A DNA stretch of 57,996 nucleotides, taken from the NCBI GenBank assembly GCA_030680575.1, contig JAUXVI010000014.1:1-57996 (forward strand), read 5' to 3'. The notes under the pieces were generated by a model. The model saw nothing but the letters and a program-made list of their open reading frames with translations. It was not told the origin of the DNA and did not search any database. Numbering within the stretch: position 1 is the first letter of the stretch; the number at the start of each line of letters is the position of its first letter. The position numbers and the translations under genes are program-made. Source of the stretch: Hylemonella sp. Its GTDB lineage: Bacteria > Pseudomonadota > Gammaproteobacteria > Burkholderiales > Burkholderiaceae_C. This document shows, piece after piece, positions 1 to 8,315 of the stretch.

Positions 1-2
1 CC

Positions 3-104
3 CTGGCCAACATCAGCAAAAAGTGGACGATGCCGCTGCGCGACTGGAAGGCTGCATTGACCCGGTTTACCATTCAGTTCGAGGAGAGAATGCCCAAGAA
101 TTAA
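3..104 (+). CDS. IS256-family transposase, C-terminal 33 residues
   Basis: The open frame entering from the left edge reads LANISKKWTMPLRDWKAAL and ends RMPKN before TAA at 102-104. A KKWTMPLRDWKxAL tail is the usual C-terminus of IS256-type DDE transposases, where the last tens of residues follow the catalytic glutamate region. Only this tail is in the window, so activity of the element cannot be judged. The stop codon sits about ten bases before the terminal inverted repeat, the normal arrangement for this family. Confidence 0.8.
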   Translation: MANISKKWTMPLRDWKAALTRFTIQFEERMPKN

Positions 105-114
105 CGCTCGCCCC

Positions 115-140
115 GTTTACACAAAATTCGGGACACCCTC
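115..140 (+). repeat. Terminal inverted repeat of the IS256-type element
   Basis: The sequence GTTTACACAAAATTCGGGAC followed by ACCCTC lies just after the transposase stop. Its reverse complement starts GAGGGTGTCCCG, as I recall for right ends of IS256-family elements. The partner repeat is outside the window. Confidence 0.65.
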
Positions 141-143
141 ATT

Positions 144-365
144 TTGCAAGTCGTCAGGACCCTGAGAAATTTGAGTCATGGAACGTTTCTGAAAGAAGAT
201 CCATTTGAAGGAACGTTCTCAATGGCGAATGCGTCTTTTCCAAGAGAGATGTGGCGTCTTCCTTGGCTTTACCTGCTCGCCATAGGTCTTTCGCCTGAAC
301 TCTTTGTCAGTGGGGTTCATAAGGCGTTACCAGACCTCAAGGTCATTGAGGAATCAACACAGTAA
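144..365 (+). pseudogene. Possible remnant of a gene interrupted by the IS256 element
   Basis: A 73-codon frame starts with TTG four bases beyond the IS end and runs to TAA at 363-365. Its second half has a hydrophobic, protein-like stretch (MWRLPWLYLLAIGLSPELF). The frame also runs back into the IS boundary, so it could be the 3' part of a gene broken by the insertion. I do not recognise the protein and no ribosome-binding site is evident. It may equally be chance. The rest of 105-389 shows nothing else. Confidence 0.2.
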
Positions 366-389
366 TAAAAACTAACCGCACTCGGAAAA

Positions 390-839
390 CTATTCATACG
401 GATTCCCGTACCCCAGCGATTGCATCAGCAGCACTTCCAGCGCCTCCATCTCCAGCGCATCCTTCTCGTTCGTCTCATGCTCGTAGCCCTGCGCGTGCAG
501 GGTGCCGTGCACCAGCAGGTGGGCGTAGTGCTCTTCCAGCGTCTTGCCCTGTTCCTTCGCCTCGCGCTCCACCACCGGGGCGCACAGCACCAGGTCGGCC
601 ATGACCACGGGCTCTTGCGCGTAGTCGAAGGTCAGTACGTTGGTGGCGTAGTCCTTGTGGCGGTAGCTGCGGTTGAGCGCCTGGCCTTCCTTGGCGTCGA
701 CGATGCGCACCGTGAGCTCGGCATCGCGTAACAGGGCGTGGCGGATCCAGCGCGCTACCTTGGCGCGCGTCAGCACGGCGCGGTGGCGGGCCATGCCGGA
801 GGGGCTGCCGAATTGCAGCGAGAGTGAAAGTGAATTCAT
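390..839 (-). CDS. ybeY: Endoribonuclease YbeY (16S rRNA maturation)
   Basis: 149 residues. YbeY is a zinc-dependent single-strand endoribonuclease of 16S rRNA 3'-end maturation and ribosome quality control. The family metal motif is present as [11 protein letters not shown], with His111, His115 and His121, and the preceding NVLTF segment is also typical. A start at 839 is preferred over the ATG six codons upstream, because GGAGG at 851-855 lies 11 bases before it and would be inside the longer frame. It is downstream of phoH on the same strand with a 42-base gap, the common phoH-ybeY pairing. The ribosome-binding site itself lies within an interspersed 56-bp repeat (842-897). Confidence 0.95.
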   Translation of the reverse strand: MNSLSLSLQFGSPSGMARHRAVLTRAKVARWIRHALLRDAELTVRIVDAKEGQALNRSYRHKDYATNVLTFDYAQEPVVMADLVLCAPVVEREAKEQGKTLEEHYAHLLVHGTLHAQGYEHETNEKDALEMEALEVLLMQSLGYGNPYE

Positions 840-841
840 GA

Positions 842-897
842 TTATTTTGGCCTCCAACCCTTGTCAAATATGCGCAAGCAGCTATTCTTTTGATAGC
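842..897 (+). repeat. 56-bp interspersed repeat, copy 1 (phoH/ybeY junction)
   Basis: This copy ends in the hairpin GCTAT-N7-ATAGC (881-897), has GGCC 32 bases upstream of the hairpin and TGCGCAA between them. Three further copies lie at 8806-8861, 28717-28772 and 37510-37565, all in the same orientation. Here the repeat supplies the phoH stop codon (882-884) and the GGAGG ribosome-binding site of ybeY. Confidence 0.8.
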
Positions 898-1826
898 GTT
901 CTGGCGCGGGGCTTGTCGTAGGCGTCGACGATGCGGGCCACCAGCGGGTGGCGCACCACGTCGGCGCTGGTGAAGCGGCAGATGGCAATGCCATTGACGC
1001 GCTTGAGCACGCGCTCGGCGTCGATCAGGCCACTCAATTGCGTCTTGGGCAGGTCGATCTGGCTGACGTCGCCGGTGACCACCGCGCGCGAGCCGAAGCC
1101 GATGCGGGTGAGGAACATCTTCATCTGCTCGGGCGTGGTGTTCTGCGCCTCGTCCAGGATGACAAAGGCGTTGTTCAGCGTGCGCCCGCGCATGAAGGCC
1201 AGCGGCGCGATCTCCAGCGCGTTGCGCTCGAACGCTTTCTGCACTTTCTCGAAGCCCATCAGGTCGTACAGCGCGTCGTACAACGGGCGCAGGTAGGGGT
1301 CGATCTTCTGCGTCAGGTCGCCGGGCAGAAAGCCCAGGCGCTCGCCGGCTTCCACCGCCGGGCGCGTGAGCACGATGCGCTGCACCACGCTGCGCTCCAG
1401 CGCATCCACCGCGCAGGCCACGGCCAGATAGGTCTTGCCGGTGCCGGCCGGGCCGATGCCGAACGTGATGTCATTGGTGGCGATGCTGTCCAGGTAATGC
1501 GCCTGGTTGGGCGTGCGGGCGCGCAGGTTGCTGCGGCGGGTCTGCAGGGTTTCGCCTTCTTCCGTGGCCATGGCGGAGTCGCCGGCCAGCATGAGCTGCA
1601 CGGTGGCGGTGTCGATCGGGCGCGCTGCCATTTCGTACAGTGCCTGCAGCATTTCCATGCCGCGCTTGGCCTGGACCTTGGGGCCGTCAACCTTGAACTG
1701 CTCGTGGCGGTGAGCGATCTTCACCTGCAACGCGGTCTCGATGGTGCGCAGGTGCTCGTCCATGGGGCCGCACAGGTGAGCCAGACGGGCGTTATTCGGC
1801 GGGGAGAAGAGGTGGCGGAGAATCAA
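882..1826 (-). CDS. PhoH-family ATPase
   Basis: 314 residues from the proposed TTG start. PhoH-like proteins are cytoplasmic P-loop ATPases, often linked to RNA metabolism and co-transcribed with ybeY as here. Walker A is GPAGTGKT at about 125-132 and Walker B VILDEAQ at about 222-228. The N-terminus ILRHLFSPPNN is the usual beginning of Burkholderiales homologues. I therefore choose TTG at 1824-1826, with AGGA nine bases upstream, rather than the ATG at 1868. The last few codons and the stop lie inside a 56-bp repeat. The exact start is the main uncertainty. Confidence 0.9.
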   Translation of the reverse strand: MILRHLFSPPNNARLAHLCGPMDEHLRTIETALQVKIAHRHEQFKVDGPKVQAKRGMEMLQALYEMAARPIDTATVQLMLAGDSAMATEEGETLQTRRSNLRARTPNQAHYLDSIATNDITFGIGPAGTGKTYLAVACAVDALERSVVQRIVLTRPAVEAGERLGFLPGDLTQKIDPYLRPLYDALYDLMGFEKVQKAFERNALEIAPLAFMRGRTLNNAFVILDEAQNTTPEQMKMFLTRIGFGSRAVVTGDVSQIDLPKTQLSGLIDAERVLKRVNGIAICRFTSADVVRHPLVARIVDAYDKPRARTLSKE

Positions 1827-1906
1827 GCTGATAATTCCTGTAAGCGGGCCGGCATGACGCCGGCTCAAACCGCAATCATAGTCACTGACAACAAAACGGA
1901 CACCCC

Positions 1907-2479
1907 ATGATCGGCAGGCTCACAGGCATTCTTCTCGAAAAAAATCCACCCGAGGTGCTGGTGGACTGCCACGGCGTGGGCTACGAAGTCCAGGTCTCCA
2001 TGAGCACCTTCTACAACCTGCCCAACCTGGGCGAGAAGGTCAGCCTGCTGACGCATTTCATCGTGCGCGAGGACGCGCAACTGCTCTACGGCTTCGGCAC
2101 GCCCACCGAACGTGAAGCGTTCCGCCAGTTGATCAAGATCAGCGGTGTCGGCCCGCGCACCGCGCTGGCGGTGCTCTCCGGCATGAGCGTGGCCGAACTG
2201 GCGCAGGCGGTGAGCTTGCAGGAAGCCGGCCGCCTGGTCAAGGTGCCGGGCATCGGCAAGAAGACGGCCGAGCGCCTGCTGCTGGAGCTCAAGGGCAAGC
2301 TGGGGGCCGACATCGGCGCCGTGGGTGGTCTGGTGAACGACGCGCAGGCCGACATCCTGCAGGCGCTGCTGGCGCTGGGCTACAGCGACAAGGAAGCTGC
2401 CGCCGCGCTCAAGGCGCTGCCGACCGACGTGGGCGTGAGCGAGGGCATCAAGCTCGCGCTCAAGGCACTGGCTAAGTAA
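1907..2479 (+). CDS. ruvA: Holliday junction branch migration protein RuvA
   Basis: 190 residues, full length. RuvA binds four-way DNA junctions as a tetramer and loads the RuvB motor during recombinational repair. The N-terminal OB-fold begins MIGRLTG. Two helix-hairpin-helix motifs are visible ([10 protein letters not shown] and [13 protein letters not shown]), followed by the flexible linker and the C-terminal domain III ([16 protein letters not shown]) that contacts RuvB. ruvB lies downstream at 3967 on the same strand, separated by a carbonic anhydrase gene on the other strand. The 3' side is followed by two tandem copies of an interspersed repeat. Confidence 0.97.
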   Translation: MIGRLTGILLEKNPPEVLVDCHGVGYEVQVSMSTFYNLPNLGEKVSLLTHFIVREDAQLLYGFGTPTEREAFRQLIKISGVGPRTALAVLSGMSVAELAQAVSLQEAGRLVKVPGIGKKTAERLLLELKGKLGADIGAVGGLVNDAQADILQALLALGYSDKEAAAALKALPTDVGVSEGIKLALKALAK

Positions 2480-2502
2480 TCAAGCGAGAGCAGCGAAAAG
2501 GT

Positions 2503-2669
2503 TTCGCCGCCGGGCCGCCCTCAAGGCGAAACGCGGCCCCCTTGGGGGGCAGCGAGCTACACGCAGTGAGCGAACGTGGGGGCTCTGGTTCGCCGCCGGG
2601 CCGTCCCAAGGCGAAACGCACCCCCTTGGGGGGCAGAGAGCTACACGTAGTGAGCGAACGTGGGGGCTT
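2503..2669 (+). repeat. Two tandem copies of an ~80-bp interspersed repeat
   Basis: Copies at about 2503-2588 and 2589-2669 share the core CGCCGCCGGGCCG, then GGCGAAACGC, then CCCCCTTGGGGGGCAG, then GAGCTACACG(C/T)AGTGAGCGAA and CGTGGGGGC. A diverged inverted copy is at 7441-7535. Each contains the palindromic stem CCCCCTTGGGGG, so transcripts would form hairpins. They may act as processing or termination sites after ruvA, or be inert intergenic repeats. I recall similar sequences in Comamonadaceae genomes. Confidence 0.8.
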
Positions 2670-2673
2670 TATT

Positions 2674-3822
2674 TCACTGTGCGTCGCGGATCGGGCGGCC
2701 GTGCAGCGGCTGCACCGGGCGCGCGTTGTGCGGGTAGAGCTGGCTAAACAGCTTGAGCTGTTCCGGGCTGACGGTGGTGGGCTGCTTCAACACCAGCCAG
2801 AGCACGCCTTCAGTACAGGGTGGTGTGGTGAGCGAACCGAGGAACTGGTAATAACGCTGGTCTTTCGGTAGCAGTGCGTTCAGATCGAGCAGGCCGGCCG
2901 GCATGCGCACGGTGTCGCCACTGTCAAGCGGCATGTAGGTCCAGACCTTGTTGATCAGGCCGTTGGCTGCACCGGGGTCGAGCAACACAGCCACCACGGC
3001 CAGCTGGCCCTCGATATTGCGGTGCACCAGGTGCGCCACCATGGAGTACACCTTGTGGTTGATGCGCTCTTCCGACGGGTGGTGGAAGTGGAACTGCAGC
3101 AACTTGTAGTTCGAGCCGCGCACCATGATGCTGTTGTCGCCCTCCACATCCACCTGAATGGTGTGGCCGTTGTTCACCACCGTGCCGCTGCTGGGCTGGT
3201 AGCTGAACTGGATGGCCTCGGCCGGGCCTTGCAGCGTGTTCGATTCCTGGATGTGGATCGGCGACTGGCGCTTGCCGATGGCACAGGTCTTGAATTCCGA
3301 CTTCAGCTGGCCCCAGGCGTCGGGGCCACCTTCGCCTTCGTAGGCCCAGTGCACGTCGTGGCCGTGGTTGTCTTTTTTCGGCGTTGCGGTCGGTGCCGCG
3401 TGGCCGGTCAGGGCGGCCGTGCGGGCGCGCTGGTACTGCGGCGAGACGGGCGCCGGCTTGTGGCCCTGCACGGCGGGGGCGATCGGCTCGGATGGCTCAG
3501 GCTCCGTGGCCTTGGTGCTTGACTTGACGGGTTTGGTCGGCAGCACCGGTTTGATCGGCTTGGGGATGGCCGTGATGCCGGTGCTCTTGGCTTCTGAGCC
3601 GTTGACGATCACGGTGAGCTGTTTTTGCGACAGGTTGCCTTTGGCCGCCTCGCGCAGTTGCTCGGCAATGTCTTGGCCGACGGCAGTGCCAGGTGTCGGC
3701 TTGGCGCTGGGTTCGGCTGCGCGCAAGGGCGGGAGTGCCAACAGGCAGACCAGGCCGAGCCCCGCCATGGCGACATGGCGGGAGCGGAACATCCAGGGGG
3801 TGAGCAGCAGGCGATCAGACAT
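2674..3822 (-). CDS. Exported alpha-class carbonic anhydrase with long N-terminal extension
   Basis: 382 residues. Alpha-carbonic anhydrases interconvert CO2 and bicarbonate in the periplasm. The domain occupies about residues 155-380: HWAYEGEGGPDAWG, the SPIHI motif, the zinc ligands in QFHFHHPSEE and MVAHLVHRN, and the TTPPCTEGV region. The N-terminus has a basic stretch and a hydrophobic segment (GLGLVCLLALPPLRAAEP), read as a signal peptide. Between them, residues about 36-150 form a Pro/Lys/Thr/Ala-rich extension that ordinary ~250-residue bacterial enzymes lack. It sits alone between ruvA and ruvB on the opposite strand. Confidence 0.9.
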   Translation of the reverse strand: MSDRLLLTPWMFRSRHVAMAGLGLVCLLALPPLRAAEPSAKPTPGTAVGQDIAEQLREAAKGNLSQKQLTVIVNGSEAKSTGITAIPKPIKPVLPTKPVKSSTKATEPEPSEPIAPAVQGHKPAPVSPQYQRARTAALTGHAAPTATPKKDNHGHDVHWAYEGEGGPDAWGQLKSEFKTCAIGKRQSPIHIQESNTLQGPAEAIQFSYQPSSGTVVNNGHTIQVDVEGDNSIMVRGSNYKLLQFHFHHPSEERINHKVYSMVAHLVHRNIEGQLAVVAVLLDPGAANGLINKVWTYMPLDSGDTVRMPAGLLDLNALLPKDQRYYQFLGSLTTPPCTEGVLWLVLKQPTTVSPEQLKLFSQLYPHNARPVQPLHGRPIRDAQ

Positions 3823-3966
3823 GGTTTCTAGGGTATCGGCACGGGCGGCGCCCGGCTTGAGAAGTTGAAAGAAAAGGCCGGGCGAGCAACAAGGTCCAGG
3901 GGGTATAGTCGTGCATCATGGCGTAAAACGCCAGCGTTTTGTGTGACATATCCCCCCAATTCTGCC

Positions 3967-5025
3967 GTGAGCATCCAGACCGACGACTTTGCCCCCTCTT
4001 CCGCCAACCGTGTGGTCTCGGCCGCGCCGACGTCGCCCGGCGAGGAGGCGATCGAGCGTGCGCTGCGGCCCAAGCTGCTGGACGAGTACGTGGGCCAGGC
4101 CAAGGTGCGCGAGCAGCTTGAGATCTTCATCGGTGCCGCGCGCAAGCGCGAGGAGGCGCTGGACCACGTGCTGCTGTTCGGCCCGCCCGGCCTGGGCAAG
4201 ACCACGCTCTCCCACATCATTGCGCACGAACTCGGCGTGAACCTGCGCCAGACCAGCGGCCCGGTGCTGGAAAAGCCCAAGGACCTGGCGGCGCTGCTGA
4301 CCAACCTCGAGAAGAACGACGTGCTCTTCATCGATGAGATCCACCGCCTGTCGCCGGTGGTGGAGGAAATCCTCTACCCGGCGCTGGAGGACTACCAGAT
4401 CGACATCATGATCGGCGAGGGGCCGGCGGCGCGTTCCATCAAGCTCGACCTGCAGCCCTTCACCTTGGTGGGCGCCACCACGCGCGCCGGCATGCTGACC
4501 AACCCGCTGCGCGACCGCTTCGGCATCGTCGCGCGGCTGGAGTTCTATTCGGCCGAAGAGCTGGGCCGCATCGTCACACGCAGTGCCGGTTTGCTCAATG
4601 CGCCGATGGACGCCGAAGGCGGCTTCGAGATCGCGCGCCGCTCGCGTGGCACGCCACGTATTGCCAACCGCCTGCTGCGCCGTGTGCGCGACTACGCCGA
4701 GGTCAAGGGCACGGGCCGCATCACCGTGGAGATGGCGAACAAAGCCCTGGCCATGCTGGACGTGGACCCGCAGGGTTTCGACCTGATGGACCGCAAGTTG
4801 CTAGAAGCCGTGATCCATCGCTTCGACGGCGGCCCTGTGGGCCTGGACAACATCGCCGCCAGCATCGGCGAAGAGCGCGACACCATCGAAGACGTGATCG
4901 AGCCCTACCTGATCCAGCAGGGCTTTTTGCAGCGCACGCCGCGCGGGCGCATTGCCACGCTGGCGGCCTACCGCCACTTGGGCGTCACACCGCCCAAATC
5001 CGAAGGCGGCCTGTTCGAGGCATGA
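3967..5025 (+). CDS. ruvB: Holliday junction branch migration ATPase RuvB
   Basis: 352 residues from the GTG at 3967, which gives the usual SIQTDDF N-terminus; the frame is open further upstream but that part is unlike RuvB. RuvB is the hexameric AAA+ motor that drives branch migration with RuvA. Walker A is GPPGLGKT (72-79), Walker [10 protein letters not shown], sensor 1 GATTRAGML, and the arginine-finger region and C-terminal winged helix ([20 protein letters not shown]) are present. The stop overlaps the start of the next gene (ATGA), coupling it to an exporter operon. Confidence 0.97.
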   Translation: MSIQTDDFAPSSANRVVSAAPTSPGEEAIERALRPKLLDEYVGQAKVREQLEIFIGAARKREEALDHVLLFGPPGLGKTTLSHIIAHELGVNLRQTSGPVLEKPKDLAALLTNLEKNDVLFIDEIHRLSPVVEEILYPALEDYQIDIMIGEGPAARSIKLDLQPFTLVGATTRAGMLTNPLRDRFGIVARLEFYSAEELGRIVTRSAGLLNAPMDAEGGFEIARRSRGTPRIANRLLRRVRDYAEVKGTGRITVEMANKALAMLDVDPQGFDLMDRKLLEAVIHRFDGGPVGLDNIAASIGEERDTIEDVIEPYLIQQGFLQRTPRGRIATLAAYRHLGVTPPKSEGGLFEA

Positions 5026-6191
5026 ACATGCTCAAGTTCGCTGGCAAAACCCGTTGGATCGTTATCGCCGTGTTGCTCGTGCTGACGCTGGCCGCGCTGG
5101 CGGCTTTCGCCTTGCGTGCACCACGGGCTGATGCGTTGCTGATGCAGCCCGGGCCCTTGGTGCGCACCTTGCAGTTCTCCGCCCGTGTGGCCACGCTGTC
5201 GCGCGTCGATGTCGGGAGCACCCTGACCGGCCGGGTGGCCCAGGTGCTGGTGCGCGAAGGCGCGCAGGTGCGTGCCGACGAGGTGCTGATCCGGCTCGAA
5301 ACCGATGAATTGAATGCCGCGCTGGCGCAGGCGGTGGCCGCCGAGCGCCAGGCCGACGCCACGTTGCAAGCAGCGCTGGCCACGCTGCAGCGCGGGCGGC
5401 AACTGGTGGCGCAGGGTTTTTACAGTGCGGCGCAAATCGATGAGGCCCAGCGTGCGGTCGATGTGGCGGTGGCGCAGCGTGGTTCGGCCCGTGCGGCGGT
5501 AGCGGCATCGCGCGCGCGCCTGACGCAGGCGGTGCTGGTGGCGCCGGCCGATGCCCGCGTGCTGTCGCGCCAGGTCGAACCCGGCCAGATCGTGCAGCCG
5601 GGCAAGGCGCTGTTGGGCCTGGCACTGACCGGCCCGACACAGTTGGTGGCGCAGGTGGATGAGCGCTTCCTGGACCAGTTGCAGACGGGCCAGCAGGCGG
5701 CGGTGGTGGCCGATGCCTTTGCCGGCCAGCGCTTCACGGCGAAGATCTTGTCGATTGCGCCGGTGGTGGACGCGCAGCGTGGCGCCATCGAGGTCAAGTT
5801 CACCCTGCTGCAGGAGCCCCCCGCTTTTCTGCGTGAAGACATGACGCTGTCGGTCGAAGTCGAAACCGGCCGCCGTGAGCAGGCGCTGGCCCTGCCCTTG
5901 GCCGCGCTGCGGCAGGCCCAGGGTGACACGGCCAGCGTACTGGTCGCCGTTGACGGCGTCGCGCAAGAGCGCAAGCTGCGGCTGGGGTTGCGTACCTTGG
6001 CGGCCGTGGAGGTGCTCGACGGCCTGCGCGCGGGCGACGCCGTGCTGACCAGCACGGCGCTGAAGGTCGGCCAGCGCGTCAGCGTCACGCCCGTGGTCTG
6101 GCAGCCGGGTGCTGCCACGGGGACGTCTGCGCAGCGCGCCGATAGCGCTGGCAGTGCCGGCTCGGCGCTGAGCAACGCCATGGGGCGCTGA
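5022..6191 (+). CDS. HlyD/MacA-type periplasmic adaptor subunit
   Basis: 389 residues. A single N-terminal membrane segment ([20 protein letters not shown]) is followed by a lipoyl/barrel-sandwich half-motif ([19 protein letters not shown]), an alpha-hairpin of Ala/Gln-rich coiled coil (about 95-165), the second lipoyl half ([19 protein letters not shown]) and a beta-barrel region. This is the membrane fusion layout of ABC-driven tripartite exporters. It overlaps ruvB by four bases; the permease starts 11 bases downstream and the ATPase follows. The substrate cannot be told. An ATG two codons in (5028) is an alternative start. Confidence 0.88.
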   Translation: MNMLKFAGKTRWIVIAVLLVLTLAALAAFALRAPRADALLMQPGPLVRTLQFSARVATLSRVDVGSTLTGRVAQVLVREGAQVRADEVLIRLETDELNAALAQAVAAERQADATLQAALATLQRGRQLVAQGFYSAAQIDEAQRAVDVAVAQRGSARAAVAASRARLTQAVLVAPADARVLSRQVEPGQIVQPGKALLGLALTGPTQLVAQVDERFLDQLQTGQQAAVVADAFAGQRFTAKILSIAPVVDAQRGAIEVKFTLLQEPPAFLREDMTLSVEVETGRREQALALPLAALRQAQGDTASVLVAVDGVAQERKLRLGLRTLAAVEVLDGLRAGDAVLTSTALKVGQRVSVTPVVWQPGAATGTSAQRADSAGSAGSALSNAMGR

Positions 6192-6202
6192 GCGTCAGCA
6201 CC

Positions 6203-7438
6203 ATGGGAGCCTGGCTCGGCTTCGAACTCCGCGTGGCCTTGCGCTTCCTGCGCGAAGGCCGCATGCAGACCCTGCTCATCATCGTCGGTGTCGCGGCCGG
6301 CGTGGCGGTGGTGGCCTATATCTCGGCCCTCATTTCCGGCCTGCAGGGCAGCACCCTGACCAAGACCCTGGGCGCCCAGGCCCACATCACATTGCGTTCG
6401 CTCGACGATGCCGTGACCCCGGCGCGCGCCGCCGACAACACGCTGACGCTGACCGAAACCCAGCCGCGTGTGCAGCGCCTGCGCTCGGTTGCCAACTGGC
6501 AGGCCTTGCTGCCGCTGCTGGAGCAGATGGGGCCGATTGCGGCCGTGTCGCCCATGGTCTCGGGCTCGGGCCTGGCGCTGCGCGGCGAGGCCACCCAGGC
6601 CATTGCGCTCATGGGCGTGGAGCTGGACCGTTACGACCGCATCGTCGGTCTGCGCAGCAAGGTGGTAAGTGGCGTGGCGCGGCTGGACCCGGGCGAGGCC
6701 ATCCTGGGCCGCGACTTGGCGAGCGACCTGGGCGTGCGCGTGGGCGACCGCGTGACGCTGCAGACCACGGTGGGCAGCCGCAGCGTGAGCGACGCCGTGC
6801 GTGTGACCGCGCTGGTGGACCTGGGCGTGCGCGACCTGAACCGCCGCACCGTCATCGTGCCGCTGCGCGCCGCGCAAAGCCTGCTCGGCCTGCCCGGCGG
6901 TGCCACCGTGCTGGACATGACGCTCAAGGATGTGTGGACCGCCAACGAACTGGCGCAAGAGCTACGGCAACGCTACCCCTACAAGGTGGAGAGCTGGCAG
7001 GAGAACAACGCGCAACTGGTCTCGGCCCTCAATGCGCAGTCGGTCAGCACCTCGCTGATCCGCGGCGTGGTGATGATCGTGGTGGTGCTGGGCATCGCCA
7101 GTGTGCTGGTGGTGTCGGTGGTACAGAAGCGCCGCGAGATCGGCATCCTGCGCGCCATGGGGGCCACGCGCGGCCAGGTGCTGCGCGTGTTCCTGCTGCA
7201 GGGCGCGGTGGTGGGCGCGTTGGGTTCGGCACTGGGCATCGTGCTGGCGGTGCTGCTGATCTGGGCCTTCACCCATTTCGTGCGCGGCTCGGACGGCCTG
7301 CCCTTGTTTGCCATCACGCTGCCGCTGGCAACCGCCTTGAAAGTGGCCGGCATCGCGACCGTCTGTGGCGTGCTGGCGGCCATTGCCCCGGCGCGCCGCG
7401 CTGCCGCCATGGACCCAGCCCAAGCGATACGGATATGA
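6203..7438 (+). CDS. MacB/FtsX-family ABC transporter permease
   Basis: 411 residues. The arrangement is one N-terminal transmembrane helix (about 22-45), a large periplasmic MacB-type domain, then three C-terminal helices (about 285-310, 335-360, 375-398). The region between the second and third helices has the FtsX coupling motif (VQKRREIGILRAMGATRGQVL). This is the core permease of a type VII-like ABC machine that works with the adaptor upstream and the ATPase downstream (Mac/Dev-type exporter). It may serve lipids, peptides or macrolide-like compounds; no outer-membrane factor is nearby. Confidence 0.88.
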   Translation: MGAWLGFELRVALRFLREGRMQTLLIIVGVAAGVAVVAYISALISGLQGSTLTKTLGAQAHITLRSLDDAVTPARAADNTLTLTETQPRVQRLRSVANWQALLPLLEQMGPIAAVSPMVSGSGLALRGEATQAIALMGVELDRYDRIVGLRSKVVSGVARLDPGEAILGRDLASDLGVRVGDRVTLQTTVGSRSVSDAVRVTALVDLGVRDLNRRTVIVPLRAAQSLLGLPGGATVLDMTLKDVWTANELAQELRQRYPYKVESWQENNAQLVSALNAQSVSTSLIRGVVMIVVVLGIASVLVVSVVQKRREIGILRAMGATRGQVLRVFLLQGAVVGALGSALGIVLAVLLIWAFTHFVRGSDGLPLFAITLPLATALKVAGIATVCGVLAAIAPARRAAAMDPAQAIRI

Positions 7439-7440
7439 AC

Positions 7441-7535
7441 ACCCCCAGGCTTCACTCACTGCGTTCGTTACGCCACCCCCCTCAAGGGGGCAACGCCAGC
7501 GGCCCGGCCAAGCCGGTTCCGCGGCGTTCCACGGT
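7441..7535 (-). repeat. Diverged inverted copy of the ~80-bp repeat
   Basis: The segment between the permease stop and the ATPase start contains TTCACTCACTGCGTTCGTTA, then CCCCCTCAAGGGGG and CAACGCCAGCGGCCCGGCC. This resembles the reverse complement of the tandem repeat at 2503-2669. The insertion separates two exporter genes that would normally be almost contiguous. Confidence 0.65.
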
Positions 7536-7585
7536 TTTCGACCTGGGAACGCCGCCGGTCCTTCTTTTCGGATGGGTGTTGTGAC

Positions 7586-8308
7586 ATGGTCGACAGCGAC
7601 AACCTGATCGAACTCGACTGCGTGCGCAAGAGTTACAACCTTGGCCAGCCCAACGAGGCCGAGGTACTGCACGGTGTGGACCTGAATGTGGCGCGCGGCG
7701 ACTTCATGGCGCTGATCGGGCCCTCCGGTTCGGGCAAGAGCACGCTGCTCAACATCATTGGCTTGTTGGAGCGCATGACCCTGGGGCGCTACCTGCTACA
7801 GGGCGAGGAGGTTCAGGCGCTGGACGATGGCGAACTGACGCTGCGCCGGCGCAGTACGCTGGGTTTCGTGTTCCAGTTCCACCACCTGCTGCCGGCTTTC
7901 AGTGCGGTGGAAAACGTGACCTTGCCGGTGCTGATGGCGGAAGGCCGCGTGAGCCGCCAACATGAACAGCATGCGCGTGAGTTGCTGGCGGCGGTCGGCC
8001 TGAGCCACGCCATGGACAAGCGGCCCTCCGAGTTGTCGGGTGGCATGCAGCAGCGCGTGGCGATTGCGCGCGCGCTGGTCATGTCGCCGGCACTGGTGCT
8101 GGCCGACGAGCCCACTGGCAATCTCGATACGGCCTCTTCCGACGAGGTGTTTTCGCTGCTGCGCCACATGCATGCCGAGCGCGGTATTTCCTTTGTGGTG
8201 GTGACGCACGACCCGCGCCTGGCCGCGCGCTGCGACCGCATCGTGGAGCTGGTGGACGGCCGCATCGCGCGCGACGAGGCGCAGGCGCATCCGCATCCGG
8301 TGATCTGA
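7586..8308 (+). CDS. LolD/MacB-type ABC transporter ATPase
   Basis: 240 residues. Walker A is GPSGSGKS (45-52), followed by a Q-loop (FVFQFHHLLPAFSAVENV), signature LSGGMQQRVAIARAL, Walker B VLADEPTGNLD and the H-loop histidine (VVVTHD). The extended FHHLLPAF Q-loop and the ADEPTGNLD motif mark the subfamily that energises FtsX-like permeases. It completes the adaptor-permease-ATPase set begun at 5022. The 147-base gap from the permease contains an interspersed repeat. Confidence 0.92.
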   Translation: MVDSDNLIELDCVRKSYNLGQPNEAEVLHGVDLNVARGDFMALIGPSGSGKSTLLNIIGLLERMTLGRYLLQGEEVQALDDGELTLRRRSTLGFVFQFHHLLPAFSAVENVTLPVLMAEGRVSRQHEQHARELLAAVGLSHAMDKRPSELSGGMQQRVAIARALVMSPALVLADEPTGNLDTASSDEVFSLLRHMHAERGISFVVVTHDPRLAARCDRIVELVDGRIARDEAQAHPHPVI

Positions 8309-8315
8309 CGGCGCG

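Larger units (their letters stand above)
1..140 (+). mobile_element. Right end of an IS256-family insertion sequence (partial)
   Basis: The first 140 bases hold the end of a transposase reading frame followed directly by a terminal repeat that, read from the outside in, begins GAGGGTGTCCCG. Both features fit the IS256 (mutator-like) family. The rest of the element lies left of the window. The outer boundary at 140 is inferred from where the terminal-repeat-like sequence stops; the target duplication cannot be seen without the other end. Confidence 0.75.

Noticed and set aside
881..897. Hairpin GCTAT-N7-ATAGC as a terminator of phoH
   Set aside because: Only five base pairs, no T-run in the transcribed direction, and the same hairpin occurs inside three coding genes.
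948..1910. Long plus-strand frame opposite phoH (320 codons)
   Set aside because: It mirrors the phoH codons, is His/Gln/Arg-rich without a recognisable domain and has no ribosome-binding site; phoH is certain.
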